Positions 8,981 to 17,849 of a DNA stretch of 64,000 bases are shown piece by piece (the stretch's first letter is position 1; every line of letters begins with the position of its first letter). A program made the position numbers and the translations under genes. This stretch comes from Pseudomonadota bacterium (GTDB taxonomy: Bacteria; Pseudomonadota; Gammaproteobacteria; Burkholderiales; Burkholderiaceae_C): NCBI GenBank assembly GCA_018241265.1, contig JAFEEF010000021.1:176112-240111 (forward strand). The letters are read 5' to 3'. The notes under the pieces were generated by a model. It made no database searches, had not been told where the DNA came from, and saw only the letters and a list, made by a program, of their open reading frames with translations.

Positions 8981-10255
8981 ATGGTCCGGCCTCTCAATGC
9001 CGACGAGCTGACCGCGCTCGTCGCATCGCTGGCGCGCCCGGCGGCGCTGACCGAGATCGCGGTCCTCGCCGGTTGCCTCGCGCTGTCGTGGGGCATCGTG
9101 CGTCTCGTGCGCGGCGCGTCCGCGCCCGAGGGCTCGATCTGGTTCGGCCGCCGCATCGTCGACGGCGTGCTGTTCCCGATGCTCGCGCTGGCGCTCGCCT
9201 ATGGCGCGATGCTGGTGCTGACGAGCCTGATCGCGCGCGCGGCGGTGTTCAAGCTCGCGGTGCCCATCCTGATGTCGCTGGTCGTGATCCGGCTGTCGGT
9301 GCGGGTGCTGAGCGCGACCTTCCCGAGCGCGCGCGCGGTGCGCATCGTCGAGCGCAGCATCTCGTGGCTCGCATGGATCGCCGTCGTCCTGTGGGTCAGC
9401 GGCGTGCTGCCGGTCGTGCTCGACGCGATGGACGACGTGCGCTGGAAGGTCGGCGCATCGCACATGTCGCTGCGCAACGTCGTCGAAGGCACGTTGACCG
9501 GCGGCCTCGTGCTGGTGCTGGCGCTGTGGATATCGGCGGCCATCGAGAAGCAGCTCTTGCGCGGCAGCGGCAGCCAGCTCTCGATCCGCAAGATGGCCGC
9601 CAACATCGTCCGCGCGATGCTGTTGTTCGTCGGTCTGCTGCTCGCGCTCGAGGCGGTCGGCATCGACCTGACGGCGCTGTCGGTGCTCGGCGGCGCGATC
9701 GGCGTCGGCCTCGGCTTCGGGCTGCAGAAGATCGCCGCCAACTACATCAGCGGCTTCGTCGTGCTGGCCGAGCGCAGCCTGCGCATCGGCGACATGGTGA
9801 AGGTCGACGGCTTCGAAGGCCGCATCACGGACATCCGCACGCGCTACACCGTGATCCGCGCGCTGAACGGCCGCGAGTCGATCGTGCCGAACGAGATGCT
9901 GATCACGCAGCGGGTCGAGAACGCGTCGCTCGCCGACTCGAAGATCGTCGTCACGACGAACCTGCAGATCGCCTACGGCACCGATCTCGACGCGCTGGTG
10001 CCCAAGCTGCGCGACACCTTGCTGGCGGTGCCGCGCGTGCTGGCCGATCCGGGGCCGGGCATCCAGCTCGCGCAGTTCGCGCCCGACGGCATCCAGCTCA
10101 CGATCGCTTTCTGGATCGGCGATCCGGAGAACGGCGAAGGCAACGTGCGCTCGGACGTCAACTTCGCGCTGCTCGCATTGCTGAACCGCGAAGGCATCGA
10201 GATACCGTATCCGCAGCGCGTGCTGCGGCGGCAGCCGCCACGCACCGCAGGCTGA
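8981..10255 (+). CDS. MscS-family mechanosensitive ion channel
   Basis: 424 residues with about five membrane helices in the N-terminal half. The pore helix and beta domain of MscS are clear: GGAIGVGLGFGLQKIAANYI, then SLRIGDMVKVDGFEGRI and IVPNEMLITQRVEN. These channels open on membrane tension during osmotic down-shock. The start follows the deacetylase stop by 22 nt, so the two may share a transcript. The C-terminal cytoplasmic part is of ordinary length. Confidence 0.93.
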   Translation: MVRPLNADELTALVASLARPAALTEIAVLAGCLALSWGIVRLVRGASAPEGSIWFGRRIVDGVLFPMLALALAYGAMLVLTSLIARAAVFKLAVPILMSLVVIRLSVRVLSATFPSARAVRIVERSISWLAWIAVVLWVSGVLPVVLDAMDDVRWKVGASHMSLRNVVEGTLTGGLVLVLALWISAAIEKQLLRGSGSQLSIRKMAANIVRAMLLFVGLLLALEAVGIDLTALSVLGGAIGVGLGFGLQKIAANYISGFVVLAERSLRIGDMVKVDGFEGRITDIRTRYTVIRALNGRESIVPNEMLITQRVENASLADSKIVVTTNLQIAYGTDLDALVPKLRDTLLAVPRVLADPGPGIQLAQFAPDGIQLTIAFWIGDPENGEGNVRSDVNFALLALLNREGIEIPYPQRVLRRQPPRTAG

Positions 10256-10301
10256 GAAGCAGGTTTCCTTGCTGAGCTCTCGCGGATGATGGCTGCGTCG
10301 G

Positions 10302-10943
10302 TCAGCCGAGCCGCCGCCCCTGCCGACGACGAACGAGCAACCAGCCGCCGAGTCCGACGCCAAGCAGGGCACTTGTCCCGGGTTCCGGAACAGGCAACGT
10401 CTCGGTGTTCAACGAAATATCGTCGAAATAGCCGTCGTTGTTCGTGCCGTTATACCGAATCGCGGTCAGGACGATCGCGATTGAACGAGTCCCGATCGGC
10501 GCGATGTGACTGAACGCGACCTGCTGCCAATCGGTCGTATTGGAGATCTGGCCAGAATCCAGCGTCAGCAAGGGGGCTTGTCCGGCATCGAGAAACTGAA
10601 CGGTGATCTCCGAAGTATCCGAAGGCGTCTGAGGATAGGAGCGGACGTACCCGGAAAAATCAAAATTCTGCCGGGATTGATCAATCGTTCCCTCGTAGGA
10701 AGACACGTCGACGACTTGTTGCAACGTTCCTGACGGATCCGTACCTTCGAAGAAATAGTAGGTTCCGTCATAGGCTGGCGGATTGGCGCTGCGCTGCCCC
10801 CAATGCGCTCCGACGACGTCGGTCCAGCCCGGGATGAGACCGTCGACCAAGGCAGCCTCGTCGCTGCCGTTCATCACCAAATTATCGGCGTGGGCGGGGA
10901 AAGCGAAAAGAATTCCAAGCCACAGCAGTAGTCTCGAATTCAT
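10302..10943 (-). CDS. PEP-CTERM sorted exported protein, low GC
   Basis: 213 residues. ATG at 10943 is preceded by GGGAG 7 nt upstream; the signal peptide is LLLWLGILFAFPAHA. The C-terminus is a textbook PEP-CTERM tail: VPEPGTSALLG, a short hydrophobic helix and a basic end (RRRQGRR). Such proteins are processed by an exosortase encoded elsewhere. The mature part is Ser/Thr/Asn/Gly-rich and beta-strand-like, with TLQQVVDVSS and NDGYFDDISL reminiscent of carbohydrate-binding-type modules. Sampled stretches are about 52% GC against roughly 70% around, suggesting recent acquisition. Confidence 0.85.
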   Translation of the reverse strand: MNSRLLLWLGILFAFPAHADNLVMNGSDEAALVDGLIPGWTDVVGAHWGQRSANPPAYDGTYYFFEGTDPSGTLQQVVDVSSYEGTIDQSRQNFDFSGYVRSYPQTPSDTSEITVQFLDAGQAPLLTLDSGQISNTTDWQQVAFSHIAPIGTRSIAIVLTAIRYNGTNNDGYFDDISLNTETLPVPEPGTSALLGVGLGGWLLVRRRQGRRLG

Positions 10944-11169
10944 TGCCGGCTCCCATGCGATTCGCGGGAATTGCGGAAGCGAGATTGCCATAGCCGCGCC
11001 GATTGCCATTCAAGGCATCAGGTCTTTACCGAGTAAAGGCCGACCAGGTCGCCGCTCCAGTTGTCTAGCGGCATCACCTGAAGGAGCCATGGCGCGCGCT
11101 GCGGCGGGTCAACCCGAAAGACGGCCGGTTCGCCCGCTGCTATTCGGCGGACGCCGAATCCTTGCTCTC
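10944..11169. other. Intergenic stretch with a possible gene remnant
   Basis: No gene with a credible start is seen in these 226 nt. On the minus strand a frame ending at 11018 reads like protein (EQGFGVRRIAAGEPAVFRVD, later MPLDNWSGDLVGLYSVKT). It has no start codon or ribosome binding site of its own and runs upstream into another frame of the lipoprotein gene. It may be the tail of a decayed gene. Composition rises here from the low-GC PEP-CTERM gene back to the local average. Confidence 0.3.
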
Positions 11170-11517
11170 TCAGCGCGGCCGCACCCAGCCGCCGCCATGC
11201 AGATGCCACTGGCCACCCGACTGCACCCAGCGGTGCGGCGCCCACACATAGCCCGGATGCGGATGGTCCCAATGCCCGCCCACCCAGACATGGCGGCCGC
11301 CTTCCCAGCCCCAGTAGCCGGCAAGCCAGATCGCGCCGGCGAACGGGATCGCCGGGCGCACTTCGACGTACGGTGCCGGCGGCGCAATCGGTGCGACCGC
11401 CATCTCGGTGTCGTAAGCGGGATAGCCGGCGTAGGCCGGGCCATAGGCCGGATAGGCCACGCAGGCCGAAAGCGCCGTGGCGGCAAGCGCCAGCGCTCCG
11501 ATCGTCAAGATGCGCAT
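11170..11517 (-). CDS. Small lipoprotein with YxWxxGxW-type repeats
   Basis: 115 residues. A type II signal peptide ends in LSAC with the lipidated Cys at residue 19. The mature part begins with a Tyr/Ala/Pro-rich stretch and then carries tryptophan repeats: IWLAGYWGWEGGRHVWVGGHW, PGYVWAPHRWV and QWHLHGGGWV. Proteins with these repeats are common in Burkholderiales as outer-membrane or periplasmic proteins of unknown function. Confidence 0.8.
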   Translation of the reverse strand: MRILTIGALALAATALSACVAYPAYGPAYAGYPAYDTEMAVAPIAPPAPYVEVRPAIPFAGAIWLAGYWGWEGGRHVWVGGHWDHPHPGYVWAPHRWVQSGGQWHLHGGGWVRPR

Positions 11518-11635
11518 GTGTCTCGTGCTCCGTGTCGGCCGTGCGCGATACCGCCGGCCTCTGACCCGACAACGGCGCGACCGACGCGGCTGATGACCCC
11601 GCTACAGACCTTTACGTAACGGGGAAGCCGCCACG

Positions 11636-12754
11636 TCAATCGGCGAGCAGCACGTCCGGGTCGCTGTAGGCGAGCCCGAGCGCATGCGCGACCTCTTCGT
11701 GCGTGACCTTGCCTTCGGCGACATTGAGCCCGCGGCGCAGATGCGGATCTTCGCGCAGCGCCTGGCGCCAGCCCTTGTCGGCGAGCGCGAGCACGAACGG
11801 CAAGGTCGCATGGTTGAGCGCGTAGGTCGACGTGCGCGGCACGCCGCCCGGCATGTTGGCGACGCAGTAGTGCACGACGCGGTCCACGATGTAGGTCGGA
11901 TCGGCGTGCGTCGTCGGCCGCGACGTCTCGAAGCAGCCGCCTTGGTCGATCGCCACGTCGACGACGACCGAGCCCGGCTTCATGCGCGCCAGCAGATCGC
12001 GTGTCACCAGCTTGGGCGCGGCCGCGCCCGGGATCAGCACGCCGCCGATCACGACGTCGGCCGACAGCACCTCGCGCTCGACGTTGTCGGCGTTGGAGTA
12101 CACCGTCGCGACGCGCGCGCCGAGCTGCTGGTCCATGCGGCGCAGCGCGTCGACGCTGCGGTCGATCACGACGACCTGCGCGCCGGTGCCGACCGCCATC
12201 TGCGCCGCATGGCGGCCGACCACGCCGGCGCCGAGGATCACGACCTGGGCCGGCGCGACGCCCGGCACGCCGCCGAGCAGCATGCCGCAGCCGCCGTGCG
12301 CGCGCTCCAGGCTGTGCGCTGCGGCCTGCACCGACATGCGGCCGGCCACTTCGGACATCGGCGCCAGCAGCGGCAGGCCGCCGGTCGGCGCGGTGACGGT
12401 CTCGTAGGCGATGCAGACCGCACCGCTCGCGACGAGATCGGCGCACTGCTGCGGGTCGGGCGCGAGGTGCAGGTAGGTGAACAGCACCTGGCCCGGCCGC
12501 AGCCGCGCGCGCTCGACGGCCTGCGGCTCCTTGACCTTCACGATCATGTCGGCGCGGCCGTAGACCTCGGCGGCATCGGAGGCGACCGTCGCGCCGGCGC
12601 GTTCGTAGTCCGCATCGCCGGCGCCGATGCCGGCGCCGGCATCGTGCTCGACGACGACCGCATGCCCGCTGGCCGCCAGCTCGCGCACCGACGCGGGCGT
12701 CAGGCCGACGCGGTACTCGTGGTTCTTGATCTCGCGCGGCACTCCGATCAGCAT
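11636..12754 (-). CDS. ald: Alanine dehydrogenase
   Basis: 372 residues, the usual length. Catalyses the reversible NAD-dependent deamination of L-alanine to pyruvate. The N-terminus MLIGVPREIKNHEYRVGLTP is diagnostic. The catalytic region has KVKEPQ, the nucleotide-binding loop is VILGAGVVGRHAA and the late block is DVAIDQGGCFETS. ATG at 12754 has GGAGGT 7 nt upstream, so a frame starting at 12802 is rejected. It lies 84 nt downstream of kguD on the same strand and may receive read-through from that operon, but it is probably a separate unit. Confidence 0.95.
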   Translation of the reverse strand: MLIGVPREIKNHEYRVGLTPASVRELAASGHAVVVEHDAGAGIGAGDADYERAGATVASDAAEVYGRADMIVKVKEPQAVERARLRPGQVLFTYLHLAPDPQQCADLVASGAVCIAYETVTAPTGGLPLLAPMSEVAGRMSVQAAAHSLERAHGGCGMLLGGVPGVAPAQVVILGAGVVGRHAAQMAVGTGAQVVVIDRSVDALRRMDQQLGARVATVYSNADNVEREVLSADVVIGGVLIPGAAAPKLVTRDLLARMKPGSVVVDVAIDQGGCFETSRPTTHADPTYIVDRVVHYCVANMPGGVPRTSTYALNHATLPFVLALADKGWRQALREDPHLRRGLNVAEGKVTHEEVAHALGLAYSDPDVLLAD

Positions 12755-12838
12755 GGTGCAACCTCCGTGCGCCGAGTGTATCGACGCGCCGAGGCCGCGC
12801 ACCGCATCGGGGCGCCGGCGACCAAAGTCGGGGCGCGA

Positions 12839-13825
12839 CTACGCGTTGCGATAGACCGCCAGCGGCGGCATGCCGGCCAGCGCGTTCAGCAGGTTGCTCG
12901 TCGCCATGACGGCCATCGCGCGGCGTGTCTCGTGCGTCGCCGAGCCGGCGTGCGGCAGCGCGGTCACGCGCGGATGCGTGCGCAGCGGCGAATCCGGCGG
13001 CAGCGGCTCGGCGGCATAGACATCGAGCCCGGCCGCGCGCAGATGACCGCGGTCGAGCGCCGCCAGCAGCGCCGCTTCATCGACGATCGCGCCGCGCGAG
13101 CCGTTGACGAAGATCGCGCCGGGCTTCATGCGCAGGTACGCGGGCGCACCGAGCAGGCCGCGCGTCTCGGCGGTCAAAGGCAGCACGCACGCGACGACGT
13201 CCGCGCTCGCCAGCACTTCATCGAACGATGCGCGACGGACGCAGCCGACGAGCTCCGGCAGTTCGACCTCGTGCGGATCGTGGTAGACCACCGGCATCCC
13301 GAAGCCGAGCGCGGCGCGGCGCGCGAGCGCCTGGCCGATGCGGCCGTAGCCGAGCAGGCCGAGCGTCTTGCCGTGCACGTCCCAGCCGAACAGGTCCTCG
13401 CCGATGTTGCGCGTCCAGCGGCCGTCGCGCACATGGTTCGCGAGCTCGACGAGGCGCCGGCTCGCGGCGAGGATCAACGCGAAGATCGTGTCGGCCGTGG
13501 TCTCGGTGAGCACGCCGGGCGTGTGGCACAGCACGATGCCGCGCGCTGCGAGCGCCGCGAGATCGTAGTTGTCGACGCCGACCGAGATGCTCGACACGAC
13601 ACGCAGCCGCGGTGCACGCGCGATGACCGTGGCGTCGATCGGAAAGCTGGAGCCGATCAGCGCGTCGGCATGGGGCAGGGCGGCTTCGAATGCCGCGGCC
13701 TGTCCGGCGACGCGCGGATTCGCGACCGTGACGTCGTGGGCGGCTTCGAGGCGGGCGAGTTGATCGGGCGGCAGCTCGCGGAAGACGAGCACCTGAGCGC
13801 GATCGGACGCTTGGATCATGTTCAT
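12839..13825 (-). CDS. kguD: 2-hydroxyacid dehydrogenase, probable 2-keto-6-phosphogluconate reductase
   Basis: 328 residues of the D-isomer-specific 2-hydroxyacid dehydrogenase family. Visible are the NAD(P) loop LGLLGYGRIGQALARR, the segment GAIFVNGSRGAIVDEAAL with the substrate-site Arg, the Glu in AGLDVYAAEPLPP, and the catalytic His in TALPHAGSAT. The last-gene position after a kinase and isomerase of the kgu type, under PtxS-like operators, points to reduction of 2-keto-6-phosphogluconate to 6-phosphogluconate. Taken alone it could be a glyoxylate/hydroxypyruvate reductase. Its ATG overlaps the kinase stop by ATGA; a second ATG is at 13819. Confidence 0.8.
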   Translation of the reverse strand: MNMIQASDRAQVLVFRELPPDQLARLEAAHDVTVANPRVAGQAAAFEAALPHADALIGSSFPIDATVIARAPRLRVVSSISVGVDNYDLAALAARGIVLCHTPGVLTETTADTIFALILAASRRLVELANHVRDGRWTRNIGEDLFGWDVHGKTLGLLGYGRIGQALARRAALGFGMPVVYHDPHEVELPELVGCVRRASFDEVLASADVVACVLPLTAETRGLLGAPAYLRMKPGAIFVNGSRGAIVDEAALLAALDRGHLRAAGLDVYAAEPLPPDSPLRTHPRVTALPHAGSATHETRRAMAVMATSNLLNALAGMPPLAVYRNA

Positions 13826-14772
13826 AGTCCCGCAGCATCGAGCTCGGCGCGCGTCGGCAGCCCTTCGGTATCGCCCAGCACTTGCACGGCGCGCGCGCCT
13901 ATCCAGGCGCCGCGGCGCACCGCATCGGCGGCCCCGCGGCCTTCGAGCAAAGCGCTGACGACGCCGACCGCGAAGCCGTCGCCCGCACCGACGGTATCGA
14001 CGACCTGCGCGACCGGAAAGCCCGCGATCGTGCCGCCGCCGCCATCGGTGTCGTAGTAGGCGCCGTCGGCACCGAGCTTGACGGCGACGAGCTTCGCGCC
14101 GCGTTCGCGGTAGTAGCGGGCGATGCCTTCGGGAGAGCTTTCGCCGGTCAGCAGCCGGCCTTCCTCGATGCCGGGCAGTACCCAGTCGGCCATCGCGGCG
14201 AGCCGGTTGATGGCGTCGCGCATCGCGTCGGTCGATGGCCACAGGGTCGGCCGCAGGTTCGGGTCGAACGACACGCTGCGGCCGGCGGCGCGCATCGTTT
14301 CGATGCTCTTGATCGCTGCGGCATAGGTCGTGGGCGACAGCGCGGCAAAGACGCCGGTCGCGTGCAGATGGCGCGCGCCGGAGAGCCATGCCGCATCGAC
14401 GTCGGCCGGACCCATGCAACTCGCCGCGGAGCCTTTGCGGTGGTACTCGACCGGCGGGTCGCTGCCGTCGGTCACGCGGCCCTTGAACTGGAAGCCGGTG
14501 CGCTGTGCCGGGTCGCAGACGACGCGCGAGCAGTCGATGCCTTCGAGCTTCATCTGCGCAAGCAGGTAGCGCGCCATCGAATCGGTGCCGAGCCGGCTCG
14601 CCCACGCGACCCGGAGGCCGAGGCGTGCCAGCCCGATCGCGACGTTGGTCTCGGCGCCGGCGGTGCGCTTGTGGAACGCCGGCACGTCTTCGAGCGCACC
14701 GGGCCGATCGGCGACCAGCAGCATCATCGCTTCACCGAAGGTCGCGACGTCGATCGCGTGAGGCGACGTCAT
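13822..14772 (-). CDS. kguK: PfkB-family sugar acid kinase, probable 2-ketogluconokinase
   Basis: 316 residues of the ribokinase/PfkB family. Signatures are the Gly-rich N-terminal block ETNVAIGLARLG and the C-terminal block DTVGAGDGFAVG with the catalytic Asp. The closest well-known relatives are 2-keto-3-deoxygluconate kinase (KdgK) and 2-ketogluconokinase (KguK), which sequence inspection cannot separate. Context (kguE before, kguD after, PtxS-type operators) favours phosphorylation of 2-ketogluconate. Both ends overlap neighbours by ATGA, showing tight translational coupling. Confidence 0.8.
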   Translation of the reverse strand: MTSPHAIDVATFGEAMMLLVADRPGALEDVPAFHKRTAGAETNVAIGLARLGLRVAWASRLGTDSMARYLLAQMKLEGIDCSRVVCDPAQRTGFQFKGRVTDGSDPPVEYHRKGSAASCMGPADVDAAWLSGARHLHATGVFAALSPTTYAAAIKSIETMRAAGRSVSFDPNLRPTLWPSTDAMRDAINRLAAMADWVLPGIEEGRLLTGESSPEGIARYYRERGAKLVAVKLGADGAYYDTDGGGGTIAGFPVAQVVDTVGAGDGFAVGVVSALLEGRGAADAVRRGAWIGARAVQVLGDTEGLPTRAELDAAGL

Positions 14773-15548
14773 GCGGCGGCTCCGAAGCCGGCACGCAGCG
14801 CGCGCAACTGCCGCACGTGCGTCCGCGTGACGTCGAGCAGGTCGTCGCCGGCGAGCGGGTATTCGATCGCCCACGGCACATCGGCTGGCAGGCTGTGCAG
14901 CACGCTGCGCCACGGCGCGCTCGACTCCGCCAGCGGCACGGCGATCCAGCGTTGCCGCTCGCGCTGCACGCCCTTGCAATGGACGTAGCCGACCTGCGCG
15001 CCGAGCGCATCGGCGGCGCGCAGCGGGCATTCGCCGAGCCAATGCCAGTTGCCCATGTCGAAGGTCATCGGCAGCGTCAGGCCGGCTTCATGGGCATCGG
15101 CGAAGAACGAGCGCAGCGCCGGCAACGTCCCGGCGGTCTCCGTCTGGTCGTTCTCGATCAGCAGCTCGACCGCGCGGCCGCGCCGCTGCGTCGCCAGCGC
15201 CGCGAAACTGTCGCGCGACGCAGCGCCGTAGCCGCCGATCGACATCTTCAGGCGCGGCGCGCCGAGGCGCTCGGCCGCGACCAGCGCGCGTTCGAGCGCC
15301 GCGGCGTGCAGGCCGCCGTCGTCGTTCCACAGCGGCTCGGGGCTCGAATAGACGACGCCCAGGCCGCTGTCGGCTGCGGCTCCGGCAATCGCACGCACCT
15401 CGCTCTCCGGGTGGTTCAGCAATTCGCCGCGCACTTCGACGCCGTCGGCGCCCGCTGCATGCGCGAGGCGTGCGAACCAGAGCTGGCCATGGCGGCGCAC
15501 TTCGGCCTGGCCGAACGCCGACAGCGAGATCAGGATGTCCGCATCCAT
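14769..15548 (-). CDS. kguE: Xylose-isomerase-like TIM barrel sugar epimerase/isomerase
   Basis: 259 residues of the AP-endonuclease-2/xylose-isomerase-like family. Metal-ligand acidic residues are seen in LLIENDQTE and MTFDMGNWHW, and His in VGYVHCKG. In Pseudomonas the equivalent gene kguE sits beside kguK in the 2-ketogluconate operon; its exact reaction is not settled. ATG at 15548 starts 2 nt after the stop of the ATPase gene and the stop overlaps kguK. The symbol rests mostly on gene order. Confidence 0.75.
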   Translation of the reverse strand: MDADILISLSAFGQAEVRRHGQLWFARLAHAAGADGVEVRGELLNHPESEVRAIAGAAADSGLGVVYSSPEPLWNDDGGLHAAALERALVAAERLGAPRLKMSIGGYGAASRDSFAALATQRRGRAVELLIENDQTETAGTLPALRSFFADAHEAGLTLPMTFDMGNWHWLGECPLRAADALGAQVGYVHCKGVQRERQRWIAVPLAESSAPWRSVLHSLPADVPWAIEYPLAGDDLLDVTRTHVRQLRALRAGFGAAA

Positions 15549-15550
15549 CT

Positions 15551-16321
15551 TCAATGCGCGGACGTGAGGATCTGGCCGAGGAACTGCCGCGTCGTCTCGT
15601 GCTTCGGCTGGCCGAAGAACTCCTCCGGCGGCGCCTGCTCGATGATCCTGCCGCCCGCCATGAAGATCACGCGGTCGGCGACGCTGCGCGCGAAGCCCAT
15701 CTCGTGCGTCACGCAGAGCATCGTCATGCCGTCTTCGGCGAGCGCGATCATGGTGTCCAGCACTTCCTTGACCATCTCCGGGTCGAGCGCCGACGTCGGC
15801 TCGTCGAACAGCATGATCTTCGGGCTCATGCACAGCGCCCGCGCGATCGCGACGCGCTGCTGCTGCCCGCCCGACAGCTGGGCCGGATGCTTGTGCGCCT
15901 GCTCGGGGATGCGCACGCGCGTCAGGTACTTCATCGCGGTCGCCTCGGCTTCGGCCTTGCTGACGCCGCGGGTGCGCATCGGCGCGAGCATGCAGTTCTC
16001 GAGCACCGTCAGGTGCGGGAACAGGTTGAACTGCTGGAACACCATGCCGACCTCGCGTCGCACCGCATCGGTCGCCTTGCCGCCGGCCGTCAGCTCGATG
16101 CCGTCGACGACGATCTTGCCCTGCTGCACCGCTTCGAGCCGGTTGATGCAGCGGATCAAGGTCGACTTGCCCGAGCCCGACGGACCGCAGACGACGATGC
16201 GCTCGCCGGCCCGCACCGACAGGTCGATGTCGGTCAGCACCTGGAAGGCGCCGTACCACTTGTTGACGCCCTCGATGCGGATGATCTCGGGGGCGCCGGC
16301 GAGGTTGTGCGTTGCGGACAT
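15551..16321 (-). CDS. ABC transporter ATPase of the polar amino acid family (kgu operon)
   Basis: 256 residues. Walker [10 protein letters not shown], signature [14 protein letters not shown], Walker [13 protein letters not shown] and the switch His in LCVTHEMGF are all intact. The family is GlnQ/HisP-like. It energises the two permeases encoded upstream (17183-18521) with the binding protein at 16345. ATG at 16321 was chosen because GAGGTT precedes it; the longer frame to 16384 has no support. Its linkage to kgu catabolic genes suggests a sugar-acid substrate instead of an amino acid. Confidence 0.92.
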   Translation of the reverse strand: MSATHNLAGAPEIIRIEGVNKWYGAFQVLTDIDLSVRAGERIVVCGPSGSGKSTLIRCINRLEAVQQGKIVVDGIELTAGGKATDAVRREVGMVFQQFNLFPHLTVLENCMLAPMRTRGVSKAEAEATAMKYLTRVRIPEQAHKHPAQLSGGQQQRVAIARALCMSPKIMLFDEPTSALDPEMVKEVLDTMIALAEDGMTMLCVTHEMGFARSVADRVIFMAGGRIIEQAPPEEFFGQPKHETTRQFLGQILTSAH

Positions 16322-16344
16322 GGCTTGGAACCTCGTTTGCTCGC

Positions 16345-17142
16345 TCAGGAGTTGGGCATCGAGGGAAAGTCGGTCTCGAGCCACTTGCGGTACAGCTTGT
16401 TCAGCTCGCCGTTCGCCTTGTTCTTGTCGATGAAGTCGTCGAGCGCCTTCTCGAGCTCGGTCTGGCCGGGACGCATCACGATGCCCATCACCTGCTGACG
16501 CACGACGAACTTGGTCTCGAACGCGCCGCCGGTGCGCTTGTCGATCTGCGCCGCGACGGTGGTCGAGCAGCCGATCGCGTCGACCTGGCCGGCCATCAGC
16601 GCCTGCATCGCCGACGCGTCGTCGTCGAAGCGGCGGATCTCGGTGCCTTGCGGCGCGGCGGCGGTCAGCGCGATGTCCTGCGTGCTGGCGCGCGCGACGC
16701 CGACCTTCAGCGGCTTCAGGTCGGCCGCGGTCTTGATCGCGGCCTTCTTGCTGCCGTAGACGACGATGCTCGCGGCGGCGTACGGCTTCGAGAACAGCAC
16801 CTGCCTGGCGCGCTCGGGCGTGACCGCCAGCGACGCGATCAGGATGTCGACCTTGTTCGTGAGCAGGAACGGAATCCGGTTCGGGCCCGTCACCGGCACG
16901 AGGTTGATCTTGACGCCCCAGTCCTTGCCGAGCAGGCGCGCCACGTCGGCGTCGTAGCCGTCGGGCTGGTTGCTGCTGTTGAGCGTGCCGTAGGGCGGGA
17001 AGTCGACCAGCATGCCGACCGTGATCTCGCCCTTCTTCTTGAGCTCGGCGACGGTCTGCGCATGGGAGGCGAGCGGCGCCAGCGCCGCTGCGGCGAACAG
17101 GGTGCCGAGCAGGGCGCGGCGGGCGAGGCGGACGAGGTTCAT
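16345..17142 (-). CDS. Periplasmic solute-binding protein of the polar amino acid ABC family (kgu operon)
   Basis: 265 residues with a signal peptide ending ALAPLASHA, then the SBP family 3 fold ([39 protein letters not shown]). Family 3 proteins normally bind amino acids or opines. The ligand-pocket Asp/Arg pattern cannot be judged without a structure. Within the operon it is followed by the ATPase after 23 nt. The predicted ligand from context is 2-ketogluconate or a related sugar acid, which would be unusual for the family. Confidence 0.9.
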   Translation of the reverse strand: MNLVRLARRALLGTLFAAAALAPLASHAQTVAELKKKGEITVGMLVDFPPYGTLNSSNQPDGYDADVARLLGKDWGVKINLVPVTGPNRIPFLLTNKVDILIASLAVTPERARQVLFSKPYAAASIVVYGSKKAAIKTAADLKPLKVGVARASTQDIALTAAAPQGTEIRRFDDDASAMQALMAGQVDAIGCSTTVAAQIDKRTGGAFETKFVVRQQVMGIVMRPGQTELEKALDDFIDKNKANGELNKLYRKWLETDFPSMPNS

Positions 17143-17182
17143 CGGTTGTCTCCGGTGGGATGAATGAAGGTCGATGTCGCAG

Positions 17183-17836
17183 TCAGCGTGCGTAGGCGCG
17201 CGCCTGACGGCGTTCCAGTCGGCCGGCCGCGAGCGACAGCGGCCAGCACAGCACGAAGTAGATCGCCGCGACGACGCTGAACACGACGAGCGGCTGGAAG
17301 GTCGCGTTGTTGATGATCTGGCCGGCGCGCGTGACCTCGGTGAAGCCGATGATCGCCGCGAGCGACGTGCCCTTGACCACCTGCACGACGTAGCCGACGC
17401 TGGGCGCGACCGCGATGCGCGCCGCCTGCGGCAGGACCACGTCGCGCATGCGCGAGGCGTACGCCAAGCCGAGCGCGTCGGCGGCTTCCCATTGGCCGCG
17501 CGGTATCGCCTCGATGCAGCCGCGCCAGATCTCGCCGAGGAACGCGCTGGTGTTGAGGATCAGCGCGACGCCGGCGGCGACCCACGGATTGATGTCGATG
17601 CCGACGACCGGCGCGCCGAAGAAGATCAGGAACAGCTGCAGCAAGAGCGGCGTGCCCTGGAACAGCCGCACGAAGCCGGTGGCGACGAGGCGCGGCCAGC
17701 GCGCTTCCGACGTGCGCGCCAATGCGACGGCGAGCCCGCCGATGGCGCCGCCGATGCAGGCGATCAGCGACAGCGCGATCGTCCAGCGCGCGGCTTCGAG
17801 GATGAAGTAGAGGTCGGGCCAGCCGAAGGTTCTCAT
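17183..17836 (-). CDS. ABC permease, His/Glu/Gln/Arg/opine family (kgu operon)
   Basis: 217 residues with about five membrane helices. The EAA loop that contacts the ATPase is EAADALGLAYASRMRDVVLP. The family block RLFQGTPLLLQLFLIFFG is also clear. It begins 13 nt after the stop of the first permease gene and forms the membrane heterodimer with it. Followed after 40 nt by the binding protein gene. Confidence 0.92.
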   Translation of the reverse strand: MRTFGWPDLYFILEAARWTIALSLIACIGGAIGGLAVALARTSEARWPRLVATGFVRLFQGTPLLLQLFLIFFGAPVVGIDINPWVAAGVALILNTSAFLGEIWRGCIEAIPRGQWEAADALGLAYASRMRDVVLPQAARIAVAPSVGYVVQVVKGTSLAAIIGFTEVTRAGQIINNATFQPLVVFSVVAAIYFVLCWPLSLAAGRLERRQARAYAR

Positions 17837-17849
17837 GGCGTGCGCTCCT

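Noticed and set aside
11684..14056. A 790-codon plus-strand open frame
   Set aside because: Antisense to ald, kguD and part of kguK, whose catalytic motifs are intact on the minus strand.
13822..14772. Calling the kinase KdgK (2-keto-3-deoxygluconate kinase)
   Set aside because: Sequence alone allows it, but no KDPG aldolase or uronate genes are near, while kguE/kguD-like neighbours and PtxS-type operators are present. Kept as the main alternative.
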